Positions 51,280-60,961 of a stretch of DNA of 64,000 bases are shown in pieces. Every line of letters starts with the position of its first letter. Position 1 is the stretch's first letter. Source of the DNA: an uncultured Roseobacter sp. (GTDB taxonomy: Bacteria > Pseudomonadota > Alphaproteobacteria > Rhodobacterales > Rhodobacteraceae); contig NZ_CANMDB010000007.1 in assembly GCF_947496515.1 (NCBI RefSeq), forward strand, positions 62,001 to 126,000. Direction: 5' to 3'. The position numbers and the translations under genes are program-made. The notes beneath the pieces are model-generated. The model saw only the letters and a program-made list of their open reading frames with translations. It made no database searches and had not been told where the DNA came from.

Positions 51280-52124
51280 CGCCATACTCCCCGGTTTGGC
51301 CTGCAGTATCGCCACCGATACAGTCTGCCGCAAGGTCAGGATTTGGCGCGCCGGAGCGTACTGTGGCGGCGATCGGTTCATGTTCGGAGGGCGGCGCGTC
51401 TTTTGTCGGACCTGCGTGTGGTCGAAAGGCAGGTTATGGATCGTTGCCTTTGAACAAGCGTTCTTCTGCAGGAACTCTTTTGGCTTGAAGCATAGGGTGG
51501 GCCGATCTCGCGGACGCGCCGGGTGCTCAGAGTAGGACAGATCTTGCCTTTGGCGCTACATCCGTTGGCTCAGCGCTGCGATGTCGGGTTTCCCGGACCC
51601 CCTGTCAATTGGTCCGGTCGTCCCGCGGCTGATCCAGCGTTTAAAGTAGGCGCAACAAGACAGTCGCTCAGCTTGGAGAGGCCGGATTCTGCGTAAGATG
51701 CAACGGGTCCCTATCCGGAGAGAGCGCCCGGGATCACTCGATCGCTTCCGCTCCCACCTTCGAGATCCTTGGCGGAGGTGAATCACCCAGCCTGTTTTGC
51801 GGGACCCGACGCTACGTGAGTGCAGCGCCGGATTTAGAGGACGCTTAGCGCCGAAACATAACACACCGTGGTGGCCGACCTTCGGTTGGGAAGTGTGTGC
51901 CGGGCGTGGCGATGCCCGTGGCGTGGCTGAGTCCATCGCCATCTTCCAGAGATCAGGGGCGGACGATCGAGAGGCCAGCGCCGGGGGAGGTGGAAAGGTT
52001 CTGACCGACCTCTCCGAGCGCTTCTTGTCGCAACCCCTCTCGCGCGCGGATGGTTCGGAGAACACGGCCCTGATATCAGGGCCGCGGCGATCCTTCCTGC
52101 TGTGTCAGTGACGTTCGGGCGTGA
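51280..52124. other. Long gap without a recognisable gene; perfect palindrome at 52066
   Basis: About 840 bases with no accepted gene. A 169-codon leftward frame (51556-52065) is compositionally odd, rich in Arg, Ser and Pro, and looks like chance. GGCCCTGATATCAGGGCC at 52066-52083 is a perfect 18-bp palindrome 42 bases beyond the cheW stop and may be part of the end of the chemotaxis transcript, though no T-tract follows. The region may be decayed sequence. Confidence 0.4.
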
Positions 52125-52598
52125 TCAGCTGGCTTCTGCCAGCGGGGGCTGTTCGGCGGAGTGCAGCAGAGCATTGAGGTCAAGAATGCGAATAACGTCG
52201 TCCTCAATCAAAGTGAGGGCAGAAACGTAGCAATCGCCGCTTTTCGTCGCTGCCTCCGGCGGTTGCTGCATGTCTTCATCGGCGGGTGTGATGATGTCGG
52301 AGACGGAATCAACCAAAAGACCGACGGTCACCTCCTTTGCCTGTACAACGATGATCACGCTGCGCTCGTTGATTTCGGGTGTCTTGAGACCAAGCTTTGA
52401 CGCCAGGTCCAGAAGCGGCAGCACGTCGCCGCGCAGGTTTATGACGCCCATCACATGCGGTTCGGTGTTGGGCATGCCGGAAGGTTCCGTCCACCCGCGT
52501 ATTTCGCGAACGGTGCTGATGTCGATGGCATAGCTCTGCCCGCCCAGATCGAATGCGAGATGTTCGACGCCAGCGTTGATTGTTTTGTCAGTGTCCAT
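52125..52598 (-). CDS. cheW: CheW-like chemotaxis coupling protein
   Basis: A 157-residue CheW-domain protein linking chemoreceptors to CheA. Family landmarks are AFDLGGQSYAIDISTVREIRG (residues about 20-40, shown in full family order), MGVINLRGDVLPLLDLASKLG near 52 and VGLLVDSVSDII near 95. GAGGAG lies before the ATG. It is 14 bases downstream of a chemoreceptor gene on the same strand. No cheA, cheY, cheB or cheR is in the window, so it would plug into a pathway encoded elsewhere. Confidence 0.94.
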   Translation of the reverse strand: MDTDKTINAGVEHLAFDLGGQSYAIDISTVREIRGWTEPSGMPNTEPHVMGVINLRGDVLPLLDLASKLGLKTPEINERSVIIVVQAKEVTVGLLVDSVSDIITPADEDMQQPPEAATKSGDCYVSALTLIEDDVIRILDLNALLHSAEQPPLAEAS

Positions 52599-52612
52599 GG
52601 TCGTTTTACTCC

Positions 52613-55027
52613 TCAAAAGTCATCCCAGCTGTCGTGATCTATGGCAAGGTTGTGCGCGGCGGCGGCGGCGGGTGACCCACTCGGGCCGGGCGCGGTTTCG
52701 GCCTTTTGGGTGCCCGCATTGCGTTCCTTTGCCAGCGAAACGACATTGCTTGCGGTTTTGAACATTGCGGTGGATTGTTTCAGCCCGTCAGCCTCGTTTG
52801 ACAGCAAAGCGCTTGTGGCCGTCACCTCTTCAAAAGACGCCGCCTGCTTTTGGGTATTGCTGTCGATCTGAGCAACGGCGCTGTTGATCTCGGCGATGCC
52901 GTTCACCTGTTCCGCGATCGCGGATGTGATCTGATCGATCCCTTCGGAGACACCGACGACGCTCTGTGAAATCTTGTCCAGTGATGTCCGTGCGTTATTG
53001 ACCTTTTCGACGCCTTCCACGACCGCGCGGTCGCTGCTGGCGATCACATCATCAATTTCCTTTGCGGCCTCTCCGGCACGTTGGGCAAGCTGGCGTACTT
53101 CGGACGCGACAACGGAGAAACCGCGGCCCGCTTCACCCGCACGCGCTGCCTCAACGCCGGCATTGAGAGCCAGGAGATTGATCTGGAAAGAGATGTCATT
53201 GATGACCGTGACAACTTTCGCAATATCCTGAGACGCTTGCGAAATCCGGTTGATGGCCTCTGCGGCATCCGCTGCAACCACGCTGCTGGTCTCAGCCGTT
53301 TCGCGTGCGACGCCGGCACTCCTGTTCGCGGTTTCCATGTTTCCGCTGACCTGCTTGATGCTCGCGGTCAGCTCTTCCAGAGCTGCCGATGTCTCCTCAA
53401 GGGAGGCGGCGTTTTGCTCCGCCTGTTTGGACAAGGCGTCCGAGGTGTCGCGCAGCTCGTCCGAGGAGGAAGACAGGTTCACCACGCTCCCGCCGATGTC
53501 GCCGATGAGCGTGCTCAACGCGTCGATCATGTGGTTTGTGCTGCTTTGAAGATCTTTGAAAGCGCCCTTGAATTCACCCTGCATCTGCTGGGTAAAGTCG
53601 CCGCCGGCAACCCGAGACAACGTCTCTCCCGTCGCCGAAAGACCATGCTCGACGCTCTCTACCAATGTGTTCACATTTCCGGCAAGGGCGGCGAGCTCAT
53701 CGTCATTGAAATCAGCATCGACCCGGCGGGAGAAATCGCCGTCAGAGGCCGCGCTGACGACATTGCCCAGAGACGAGCTGAGGTCCGCGATCATCTTTTT
53801 ACGTGCAGCTTCGGCTTGCTCCTGGGCGGCTGCTTCCTGCTCCGCCTGACGCTGCTTTTGTGCTTCGGCGGCGCGTCGCCGCTCTGCTTCGGCTGCTTTT
53901 TCGCGCTCTGACGCCTCGATGGATGCCTTGCCATTGGCCTTGAAGACCTCCAGCGCCTTTGCCATCCGCCCGATTTCATTGTCGAGATCGGAGTTCTGCA
54001 CCGCAATGTCGAGATCACCTTCGGCAATATGCGACATTGTGGCGACAGCGTCTTCGATGTCACCGGAGATCCGCGTGGACAGCTTTTTTGACACGCGCCA
54101 GCCAAGAGCGACAATCAGAAGGGCAGCGCCACAGATTGCCACAACTGCCCAGAAGGAAATGGCATAACCTCGTGGGCCCAGCATGTTTTGACGATCGGCC
54201 GCCAGATCAATGACTGTCTCTACATCCGACGCAATGCCTTGGCCGAGAGTGTCCATGACGCCGCGGGCATTTACCTGTATCTGCACTGCTTCTGACAGGG
54301 CATCCGCGCGATTGACGAACCTCATGATGTTTCCGAAGGTCCCATCTACAAGTTCGATCATCAGAGGATCGTCGACGCCGATCCGCAGGGTCTTTACCTC
54401 CGACGAGGCCCGGCGCATCTCTGCCACGGATTGCTCAAGATCAGCGGGGTTTTCGGTGCGCTGGTACCTTCCCAGATAGTATCGACCCGACATAGCGGCC
54501 TGCTGAACGCGCCCGGCGTAAAAGACAGCTGTGGTGTCGCCGTCTTCGTGCGCCATCGTCATGATTTCAGTGAGCGACGCCTGCGCTGTCAATCCGGCTT
54601 CCATGACCTCTTCTTGCAGTGCGTCGTAGTCCGCTCTGGCAGCGAGCATCGTGTAAAACTGTGCGTCGTATTCAGCGAGGTCCGCTTTGAGGTTCTCAAA
54701 GGCCTCGGTCACATATGCCGGCTGATCCATATCGGCCATGACGTCGGCTTCGGCCGCGACAAGCTCCTCGATATTGCCGCGAAATTCCTCAGCGTAGGCG
54801 TCGTCCTGCGACAACTCCCACTGAACGACTGCCAGACGTGCTTCGAGCAAGTCCTCCAGGATTGCACCGCCGGTCAGAGTGATGAGAGCGGTGCCGCGAT
54901 ATTCCACGAAGGTTGATCTGATCAACACCGTGGTGCCGATCGCAAAGGCCGACAGGATCAACAGACCCAAGATAAGCCTTTTGCTGATCGAAAAAATCTG
55001 AGCGGAGACAGGTGCGTCTGACGTCAT
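52613..55027 (-). CDS. Methyl-accepting chemotaxis protein with C-terminal SWDDF
   Basis: An 804-residue chemoreceptor. A first membrane helix lies at about residues 17-36 and the second at about 290-312, enclosing a helical, ~250-residue periplasmic sensor region of the helical-bimodular kind. A HAMP domain follows, then a long Ala/Glu-rich coiled coil ([20 protein letters not shown]), a second HAMP-like segment, and the signalling hairpin tip with [20 protein letters not shown]. The last residues are SWDDF, resembling the xWxxF pentapeptide that tethers CheR/CheB in some receptors. Ligand unknown. Operon with cheW. Confidence 0.94.
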   Translation of the reverse strand: MTSDAPVSAQIFSISKRLILGLLILSAFAIGTTVLIRSTFVEYRGTALITLTGGAILEDLLEARLAVVQWELSQDDAYAEEFRGNIEELVAAEADVMADMDQPAYVTEAFENLKADLAEYDAQFYTMLAARADYDALQEEVMEAGLTAQASLTEIMTMAHEDGDTTAVFYAGRVQQAAMSGRYYLGRYQRTENPADLEQSVAEMRRASSEVKTLRIGVDDPLMIELVDGTFGNIMRFVNRADALSEAVQIQVNARGVMDTLGQGIASDVETVIDLAADRQNMLGPRGYAISFWAVVAICGAALLIVALGWRVSKKLSTRISGDIEDAVATMSHIAEGDLDIAVQNSDLDNEIGRMAKALEVFKANGKASIEASEREKAAEAERRRAAEAQKQRQAEQEAAAQEQAEAARKKMIADLSSSLGNVVSAASDGDFSRRVDADFNDDELAALAGNVNTLVESVEHGLSATGETLSRVAGGDFTQQMQGEFKGAFKDLQSSTNHMIDALSTLIGDIGGSVVNLSSSSDELRDTSDALSKQAEQNAASLEETSAALEELTASIKQVSGNMETANRSAGVARETAETSSVVAADAAEAINRISQASQDIAKVVTVINDISFQINLLALNAGVEAARAGEAGRGFSVVASEVRQLAQRAGEAAKEIDDVIASSDRAVVEGVEKVNNARTSLDKISQSVVGVSEGIDQITSAIAEQVNGIAEINSAVAQIDSNTQKQAASFEEVTATSALLSNEADGLKQSTAMFKTASNVVSLAKERNAGTQKAETAPGPSGSPAAAAAHNLAIDHDSWDDF

Positions 55028-55262
55028 GGATGTTCTCGCTTAACCAATCAAGCCCGGGTGCATTGTTCCGGTCCGTCTTACGATTGGAGTCTTTATGGAA
55101 GGTGAATCTCCACGGTGACGAATTGCGTCATTTCTCACCACGCTGCCGGTAGACCAGTATCTTACGTGCCGTGATCCCGGTGCGTGGTGGCCGCCGGATG
55201 CGTGTTCGGCGGCGGTGCTTGCGGCCCGCAGGTGGCTTCGCGCACGACTCATGGCGCAGGGT

Positions 55263-56951
55263 TCAGGCAGGATGCGGCGAGCGCTGGAGCGGCACGAGCC
55301 ACCCTCGATACCGGACGATGGTTCCGATCATCGGCGCCCGCAGGTGGACATCGAAGTGGAAACGACCCTGATCGTCCGTGCTCTCCCGGGCGGCGGCTTG
55401 GGGTGCGAGCAGCCTTGGCAGCTTCCATCGCCCGATGCGCCAGCCGCTTACCGGCATTTCGAGACCACCCGGGCGTGGCCGGACCGGGATGTCGAAGGTG
55501 AGTGGCCCGAAGCGTTCGCTCAGAAGCCCCGTGGTTTCGGCCCGAAGCAAGGAGGTCATCTGTCTGCCGGCAAAGCACCGGGTCCAGCGTTCGACAGGCA
55601 CACCGTCCGTCGATGTGTCGCGGTCAATTGTGACGGTGACCGGGACCTGCCTGCCTGCTTTGGGAAAGCCAAATACCCTCGCCAGGACCCGTGGTACGAT
55701 CCAGCGACCGCCGGTGACATCGGCCCGTCCTTCCCAGACGGGTGGGCCCGAGGGGTCATGGAAACGGCTCACCTCTTTGGGGAGCGCTTTGAACACGGTG
55801 GCGCCGAGCGCGCGCTCGAATGCGCCTGCTTCGATCTGCGTTTGTGATGTGGCTGTCGTGACCGGATAGCCGCGCGCTTGATCCAGAATATCGCGCAGGC
55901 TGACGGCGTGATGGGCGAGCTGCGCGCCTGCCGGTACGCGACCGGCGATCAGGGCGTCCACCGCCGCCGCGGCAGGCAAGATCGGAACGAAAGGTCCATG
56001 ATCACGCCTGGCGATCAGGGACCATCTTGCCCGGCACGGAACGCGCTGCGCATCAAGACCGCTGATCTCGACGCGCATGCCGCCCACATCAGACGCGAGA
56101 ATGCGCGTGATGCGTCGCGCCTTGAGCAACCATGGAACCAGAGGGCGAACGTTGTTGATCAGACCCCGCTTGCGCAACGCGGCAATCGCCTCGATCCCGT
56201 ATTGTTCGATCCGGAACTCAAGACCCGCGAAAAAGGCCACGCGCGACTGAACGGTGAGGAGCGAGCCCAGATGCTCTGCATCGAAGGTCTCGACCGCGGC
56301 AACGCGGCGGCGTCCCAAGGTGGGGATGTCGATGACGTGGCCGCCGCGCCAACCGGTGGTGCGGGCCAACCGCCCGGATCGCCAGACGGGGATGTCCTTG
56401 CCTGCATAGCTCATGACAGCGTCGATCACCGATCGGCCGACCTCGCTTTTGCCGCCGGGGGTGATGCTGATATCGATGGTATCGACGCGCGCCCAGCCCC
56501 GGGTCAGCTGCCGTGCCACGCCCGTCGACAGGGCTGGCGTCGAACTTGCGCCTGTGAGTGCTGCGACGCCGTGGGTGCGGGCGAGCGTGTCGAGCGCCTG
56601 TGCAAAGCCTGCAAGATAGTCGCGCGCATCCGCCAGATCGACAAAATGCGCCCCCTTGCGCAAAACGGCACGGGCCGTGTCATAGGTGGCACGCTGGAAC
56701 GGGCCCGAGCAGTCAACGACGACGTGGGGCTTCAACTCGTCGAGCCGCTCGTCCAGATTGACGGCGCAGTCCAGCGCAATCGGATGCAGTGGTGCCGCGC
56801 TGTCCTGCAAACCCTGAACAAGGAGCTCCGCCTTGGCCGGATCGCGGGAGGAGACGACAAGCGCCACATCCCGCCGGGCCGACAGGTGGCGCACCAGGCG
56901 TTTTCCGAAAACACCGGTGCCACCGATGATCATGATGGTGTGGCGTCTCAC
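55263..56951 (-). CDS. Saccharopine dehydrogenase-like NAD(P)-binding protein with DUF4166 C-terminus
   Basis: A 562-residue two-domain protein. The N-terminal Rossmann fold (about 1-350) starts MIIGGTGVFGKRLVRHL and resembles saccharopine dehydrogenase/trans-acting enoyl-reductase-like proteins, with VVDCSGPFQRATYDTARAVL near residue 78. The C-terminal 190 residues match DUF4166, beginning near FERALGATVFKALPKEV and including RFHDPSGPPVWEG. The substrate is not known. Its start overlaps the end of the DCC-family gene by four bases, so the two proteins are co-expressed. The 235 bases upstream of its end side (55028-55262) hold no gene. Confidence 0.85.
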   Translation of the reverse strand: MRRHTIMIIGGTGVFGKRLVRHLSARRDVALVVSSRDPAKAELLVQGLQDSAAPLHPIALDCAVNLDERLDELKPHVVVDCSGPFQRATYDTARAVLRKGAHFVDLADARDYLAGFAQALDTLARTHGVAALTGASSTPALSTGVARQLTRGWARVDTIDISITPGGKSEVGRSVIDAVMSYAGKDIPVWRSGRLARTTGWRGGHVIDIPTLGRRRVAAVETFDAEHLGSLLTVQSRVAFFAGLEFRIEQYGIEAIAALRKRGLINNVRPLVPWLLKARRITRILASDVGGMRVEISGLDAQRVPCRARWSLIARRDHGPFVPILPAAAAVDALIAGRVPAGAQLAHHAVSLRDILDQARGYPVTTATSQTQIEAGAFERALGATVFKALPKEVSRFHDPSGPPVWEGRADVTGGRWIVPRVLARVFGFPKAGRQVPVTVTIDRDTSTDGVPVERWTRCFAGRQMTSLLRAETTGLLSERFGPLTFDIPVRPRPGGLEMPVSGWRIGRWKLPRLLAPQAAARESTDDQGRFHFDVHLRAPMIGTIVRYRGWLVPLQRSPHPA

Positions 56952-57349
56952 AGGACAAACCGGTCGCGCTGATCCGGGTGCGGGACCATACAGGTCTCCG
57001 TTTTGCCAAAGATCCGGTAGCGATTGCGCGCGATCACGGTATAGGCCGCATCGCGCAGCGGTCTGGGAATGAAACGCAACAGCCTGCCGAACCGGGCAGG
57101 GCCGTTGAGGTGCCGAGCGATGGCGATCACGGCATCGGATTTCTCCAGCGCGCGCCCGTTTTCGATGAAGAGGAACGTGGCCGGATCGTCGGGATCGATC
57201 CCGTGGCGGTCCGCCAGCGTCCGCCCCTCGTTTGACTGGATCGCGACAAACCGTATCTGTGATGTCTTCTCGTGCCGCAGGGTGTAGCGGACGCCGCTAC
57301 TGCATAGCACACACTGGCCGTCAAAGAGCCAGATGGGATCCGATGTCAT
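56948..57349 (-). CDS. DCC-family (DUF393) thiol-disulfide oxidoreductase-like protein
   Basis: A 133-residue protein of the DCC/YuxK family. The defining DGQCVLC motif is at residues 10-16 (C13 and C16), in WLFDGQCVLCSSGV. Later conserved pieces are RFVAIQSNEGRTL and FRDAAYTVIARNRYRIFGK-like (seen as DAAYTVIARNRYRIFGK near 105). The CxxC suggests thioredoxin-like redox activity. It is coupled to the DUF4166 gene by overlap. The 261 bases upstream, up to the GbsR gene, hold no recognisable gene. Confidence 0.88.
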   Translation of the reverse strand: MTSDPIWLFDGQCVLCSSGVRYTLRHEKTSQIRFVAIQSNEGRTLADRHGIDPDDPATFLFIENGRALEKSDAVIAIARHLNGPARFGRLLRFIPRPLRDAAYTVIARNRYRIFGKTETCMVPHPDQRDRFVL

Positions 57350-57610
57350 GGTGGATATCCTCTGTATCTGCGGATGCGGTGGTCTGCCGTGTGCAGACGT
57401 CTCAGATGGTCTGCGGGCAGTGTGGGCAGCACTTTGGCTGCCCCCAGCCCTCGGTGTCTGCGCCACGCAGCCTCGCGTCAGGGGGGTGCGAGCGCAGTGT
57501 GTTTCGGTGATTCAGCCCGTTGAACGCGCTGACGCGGGGAGAGGGGACGGGACGGGCGGGCATGATGACGGCGCCTTTGAGCTGACTGCAACGTGGGGCG
57601 ATCCGGCGCT

Positions 57611-58171
57611 CTATTCCGACTTCTTACCCGTTACCGACAGCAGGGAGATCACCTTGGTGCCCATTTTCATCAGCGTATGCAGCTTGCTTTTGGGCACAGA
57701 CAGCATCTGCCCGTACCAGGTATCGACGGTTTGCAGGAAGTCCTGCATTTCTTTCATGCGCTTGAGAGCGACGGGGTCGAGATCGTTTTCACCCTCGGCT
57801 GCGGTGATACAATCGTGCAAGACCTGCATTGCGGGGTCAATCTCACGCTCCTTGCGGCCTTTGGCGACGCGCATGGCGATTTCCCACACATCGCTTTCGG
57901 CTTCAAAATACTCGCGACGGTCGCCGGGCTTTGGCACGCGGCGGATCAGCTTCCAACTGACCAGTTCCTTGAGGGAGGTCGAGACGTTGGATCGGGCTAT
58001 GCCGAGCTGCTCGGAGATCTGTTCCGCGTTGAGCGGCTGCGCGCTGAGAAACAACAGCGCCTGGATCTGGGCGACAGATCGGTTCACGCCCCATTGCCCG
58101 CCCATGTCGCCCCAGTAGAGGACGAATTGCGATTTCGCGGAGGATGCGTTTATATCAGTAATTTCTGTCAT
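57611..58171 (-). CDS. GbsR/MarR-family transcriptional regulator
   Basis: A 186-residue winged-helix regulator of the GbsR group. After WGDMGGQWGVNRSVAQIQALL, the recognition region is LNAEQISEQLGIARSNVSTSLKELVS at about residues 47-72, and the wing RRVPKPGDRREYFE. GbsR proteins sense choline or related small molecules and repress transport/synthesis genes; the sensor ligand here is unknown. Its start codon lies at the centre of a perfect 20-bp palindrome, a likely autoregulatory operator. It has only a weak ribosome-binding site. The next leftward gene (DCC) is 261 bases away and could be a target. Confidence 0.9.
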   Translation of the reverse strand: MTEITDINASSAKSQFVLYWGDMGGQWGVNRSVAQIQALLFLSAQPLNAEQISEQLGIARSNVSTSLKELVSWKLIRRVPKPGDRREYFEAESDVWEIAMRVAKGRKEREIDPAMQVLHDCITAAEGENDLDPVALKRMKEMQDFLQTVDTWYGQMLSVPKSKLHTLMKMGTKVISLLSVTGKKSE

Positions 58172-58180
58172 GACAGAAAT
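58161..58180. promoter_or_regulatory. Perfect 20-bp palindrome over the GbsR start codon
   Basis: ATTTCTGTCATGACAGAAAT is identical to its reverse complement and its centre (CATG) contains the leftward start codon of the regulator gene. A dimeric regulator bound here would block both initiation of transcription near the start and the ribosome-loading region of the DNA. Autoregulation is inferred. Confidence 0.75.
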
Positions 58181-58629
58181 ATCTCAAAAGACTGTTAGTA
58201 CATCAAGGTGAAATGGAGCCTGCGGGCTGCGACATTTTCGACACCTCAGAATACCTGCTGATCTGCCGGGATGTCGCGCTTAAGGAAATGCCGTGGCAGG
58301 TACCGGATGGGGCTGGGACGCTACCGAGGCCGCGTCGTATAGGATGGCCACCCCCGGCAGCATGAGGGCAAGACGGTCACGCGACGCCTATTCGATACTG
58401 CAATGGCGTTTCAGCGGTCGCTGAGACCTGCCCAGTTTTTATGTGGCTCCTGTGCGCCGGGACTCTAGCGCTCTGCTGAAGCCCTGCGTCAGGCGCACCG
58501 TCGCCGACGCTGGGCACTGTACCTTTCAGCGGGGGCCTCCTAAGGACCGACGCCGGACTGCTGATCTTTTTGTGACTGGACCGGAGCCGTTTTTCGGGCG
58601 CATTCTGCAGCCCTAACGGGAGACCCTTC
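58181..58629. other. Intergenic region with one possible small frame
   Basis: Between the divergent GbsR and esterase genes. One forward frame, ATG at 58213 to TGA at 58365 (50 codons, starting MEPAGCDIFDTSEYLL), has AAGGTG just before it and looks moderately protein-like, but it has no known relative to me. Nothing else was recognised. The esterase gene's ribosome-binding site (GGGAG) lies at the right end. Confidence 0.35.
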
Positions 58630-59439
58630 GTGCGCGCCTTTTTCCTGCTGTTCTTTTTGATGATCTGCGCGGCGGGATCCGCCCTGGCCTGCGGACCCGA
58701 TACCGATTGCGTCCTCGGGGATCGTCACTACCGCATCGCGCTGCCCGAAGGTCTTGACGGCGCCACGCCCGTACCCGCGCTGGTCTTTGCCCACGGCTAC
58801 CGGGGCTCTGCGGCGGCGGTGATGCGGAACGGCTCGCTCAGGCGCATGGCCTCAGACATGGGGATCGCGCTGATCGCGGCCAAATCAGGCGACGAGGACT
58901 GGATCATTCCCAATGCGCCCCGCCACCCCGACACGGATGGATCAGTGGAGTTCGACTACTTCGCCGCGGTGCTAGAAGACGCGACAAGCCGGTTTGCCAT
59001 CGACCCGGACCGTATCGTGGCCACTGGTTTCAGCGCGGGCGGCATGATGGTGTGGAATCTGGCCTGTTCCATGAGCGACCGTTTTGCGGGGTTTATCCCC
59101 ATCTCGGGCACCTTCTGGTTGACGCCACCGGACAATTGCACCGGTCCGGTCACAAGCATCATTCACATCCATGGAACGACCGACGGGGTGGTGCCGCTGG
59201 ACGGGCGGCCCATCGGACCAACCCATCAGGGCAAGGTCAGCGAGGCGATGGCGCTCTATCGTGAGTACGGCGCATTCGAGCCCGAGGCACAGACACGCCA
59301 CGGCGAACTTTCCTGCACGGAAGAAGCGGGTGCCCAGGGCAACCGCCTCGCCCTGTGTCTCTTTGAGGGCGGGCACTCCTTCCGGACGGAGTTCCTGCGC
59401 TTTGGCTGGGAGCAGTTCGAGGCGATGGGGCGGCTCTGA
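58630..59439 (+). CDS. Secreted poly-hydroxybutyrate depolymerase/feruloyl-esterase-like hydrolase
   Basis: A 269-residue exported alpha/beta hydrolase of the LpqC/PHB-depolymerase (CE1-like) family. The GTG start at 58630 follows GGGAGACC and begins a signal peptide (FFLLFFLMICAAGSALA). The nucleophile elbow is GFSAGGM near residue 135; the catalytic Asp is expected in HIHGTTDGVVPLDG near 180 and the His in GGHSFRTEF near 250. Two cysteines (CGPDTDC) near the mature N-terminus probably pair. It would cut small esters or polymer ends outside the cell. Confidence 0.87.
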   Translation: MRAFFLLFFLMICAAGSALACGPDTDCVLGDRHYRIALPEGLDGATPVPALVFAHGYRGSAAAVMRNGSLRRMASDMGIALIAAKSGDEDWIIPNAPRHPDTDGSVEFDYFAAVLEDATSRFAIDPDRIVATGFSAGGMMVWNLACSMSDRFAGFIPISGTFWLTPPDNCTGPVTSIIHIHGTTDGVVPLDGRPIGPTHQGKVSEAMALYREYGAFEPEAQTRHGELSCTEEAGAQGNRLALCLFEGGHSFRTEFLRFGWEQFEAMGRL

Positions 59440-59461
59440 TCGGCAGACCGCCCCCAAACGC

Positions 59462-60391
59462 TCAGAGCATCAGCTGATAGCTGTGCGGTACGTAGGCAAA
59501 ACCGTCGCCGGCTTTTTCCACATAACCGATGCCGGGCCAGGGCATGTGATAGCCGACAAAGGCTATCTTGTCGGCGGCCAGCATATCCAGCAGACGCCGC
59601 CGGGTCGCAGCCGCCGCGGGCTTGTCCATGTCGAACTTCACCTCCCAGTCGGGATGAGCGAGGGACCAGACGTAGTGGTTGGCGAAATCAGCACCCAGAA
59701 CGAGCTGCGTCCCATCATCCTCGACCATGTAGACCGTATGCCCCGGCGTATGGCCATGGGCGGCCATGGCCGTGAGACCAGAAGCCACCGCGCCGCCATC
59801 CTCAATGAATGAAAACTGCTCGGCGAAAGGTTCGATCTTGGCCTTGAAATTTTCGTTGTCCTGGGCGGCCCAGGCATCGAACTCCACCCGGCCCGTGACA
59901 TAGCGGGCGTTGGGATAGGCCAGGTTGCCATCCTCATCGGTCATGCCGCCGATGTGATCGCCGTGCATATGGGTGATGACCACAACGTCGATCTGATCGG
60001 GCAGGTAGCCCGCGGCCACCAGCGCTGCACCTGTGCCCTGCGCCGACAGCCCGGTGTCAAACAGCACCAGCTCCGATCCGGTGTTGACCACGGTGGGGGT
60101 GAAGAAGAACTGCGAGACATCCGTGGGAATGTTAGCCGCGGCGGAGGCTTCGGCGAAGGCGTCTGCGTCCACGTTCAGACCAAAGATATTGTGCGGCCCT
60201 TCCACGGCGCGGGTGCCTGCCAGCAGCGTGGTGACGTCAAAACCGCCCACCTTGACCCGGTGAAAGGGAGACATGGCGGGCCCGGAAATGGGCGCCGCGG
60301 CGCGCGTGCTGTGTGCCGTGGCAGCCGCCAGCGGCAAGGCGGCAGCACCGGCAAGCGCTGTGCGGCGAGAGAGTTTGACGTCGGAGAGCAT
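59462..60391 (-). CDS. Tat-exported metallo-beta-lactamase-fold hydrolase
   Basis: A 309-residue MBL-fold protein. A Tat-like signal (SRRTALAGAAALPLAAATA) starts at residue 8, with a likely cut near 33. The metal motif HMHGDH is at residues 141-146, a further histidine in HGHTPGHT near 220, and Asp in LGADFANH. Members in this group hydrolyse lactones or esters in the periplasm; the substrate is not known. The gene converges with the esterase gene with 22 bases between stops. The ATG at 60391 gives the complete signal; an upstream in-frame start adds a charged prefix that would weaken it. Confidence 0.88.
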   Translation of the reverse strand: MLSDVKLSRRTALAGAAALPLAAATAHSTRAAAPISGPAMSPFHRVKVGGFDVTTLLAGTRAVEGPHNIFGLNVDADAFAEASAAANIPTDVSQFFFTPTVVNTGSELVLFDTGLSAQGTGAALVAAGYLPDQIDVVVITHMHGDHIGGMTDEDGNLAYPNARYVTGRVEFDAWAAQDNENFKAKIEPFAEQFSFIEDGGAVASGLTAMAAHGHTPGHTVYMVEDDGTQLVLGADFANHYVWSLAHPDWEVKFDMDKPAAAATRRRLLDMLAADKIAFVGYHMPWPGIGYVEKAGDGFAYVPHSYQLML

Positions 60392-60492
60392 GGGAATTCC
60401 TTTCCTGTTACCTATCCTCAAAGGTAGGGTTGTGTTGCGCGCCGCCCACGAAAAAACGCGGCAGGCGGATCATGTTTTCGAGAGGTGCCACT

Positions 60493-60903
60493 ATGGAGGG
60501 CGCAAGAGCGGCCTGTGATTTTCTGGCGACTGTGACCCCGGAGCGCCGACAGCGGGAGGCCATGACGCTCGATGCGCTGTTTCGCGAGGTGACAGGCTGG
60601 GCGCCGCGGCTCTGGTCCGGCGGGATGCTGGGGTACGGCCGGTACGATTACACGTATGCGTCAGGTCGCTCGGGCAGCTTTCTCGCCACCGGCTTTGCTC
60701 CGCGCAAGGCGCGGCTATCGGTCTACATCCTGCCGGGATATACGGATTTCTCCGCTATTCTGAAGGATCTTGGCAAGCACAAGACGGGCAAATCCTGCGT
60801 CTACATCAACAAGCTGGAAGATGTCGATCTGGACGTGTTGCGACGGCTTATCCGCGCGGGGTTGAGCGATCTGGCGGCGCAGTGGCCGGTCCATCCTTGC
60901 TGA
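60493..60903 (+). CDS. DUF1801 domain protein
   Basis: A 136-residue DUF1801 protein (YdhG-like small fold). Recognised from LWSGGMLGYGRYDYTYASGR near residue 40, KARLSVYILPGYTDFSAIL and GKHKTGKSCVYINKLEDVD. Function unknown; similar proteins resemble heme or small-ligand-binding folds. The ATG at 60493 follows GAGAGG; ATG at 60472 is an alternative. It lies 58 bases before gltX. Confidence 0.85.
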   Translation: MEGARAACDFLATVTPERRQREAMTLDALFREVTGWAPRLWSGGMLGYGRYDYTYASGRSGSFLATGFAPRKARLSVYILPGYTDFSAILKDLGKHKTGKSCVYINKLEDVDLDVLRRLIRAGLSDLAAQWPVHPC

Positions 60904-60961
60904 GCGATTGCTGGACAAAGACCCGGCCCTGTGACATGCCCCCGCCCAACAGGAGACACCC

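Noticed and set aside
51556-52065. A 169-codon leftward frame in the long gap before cheW
   Set aside because: It has Arg/Ser/Pro-rich composition, no ribosome-binding site of note and no known family. I treat it as chance, although this is less certain than the antisense frames.
53850-53920. Repetitive CTGCGCTTCGG-like stretch taken at first for a DNA repeat
   Set aside because: It is the Ala/Glu/Arg-rich coiled coil of the chemoreceptor coding sequence on the minus strand.
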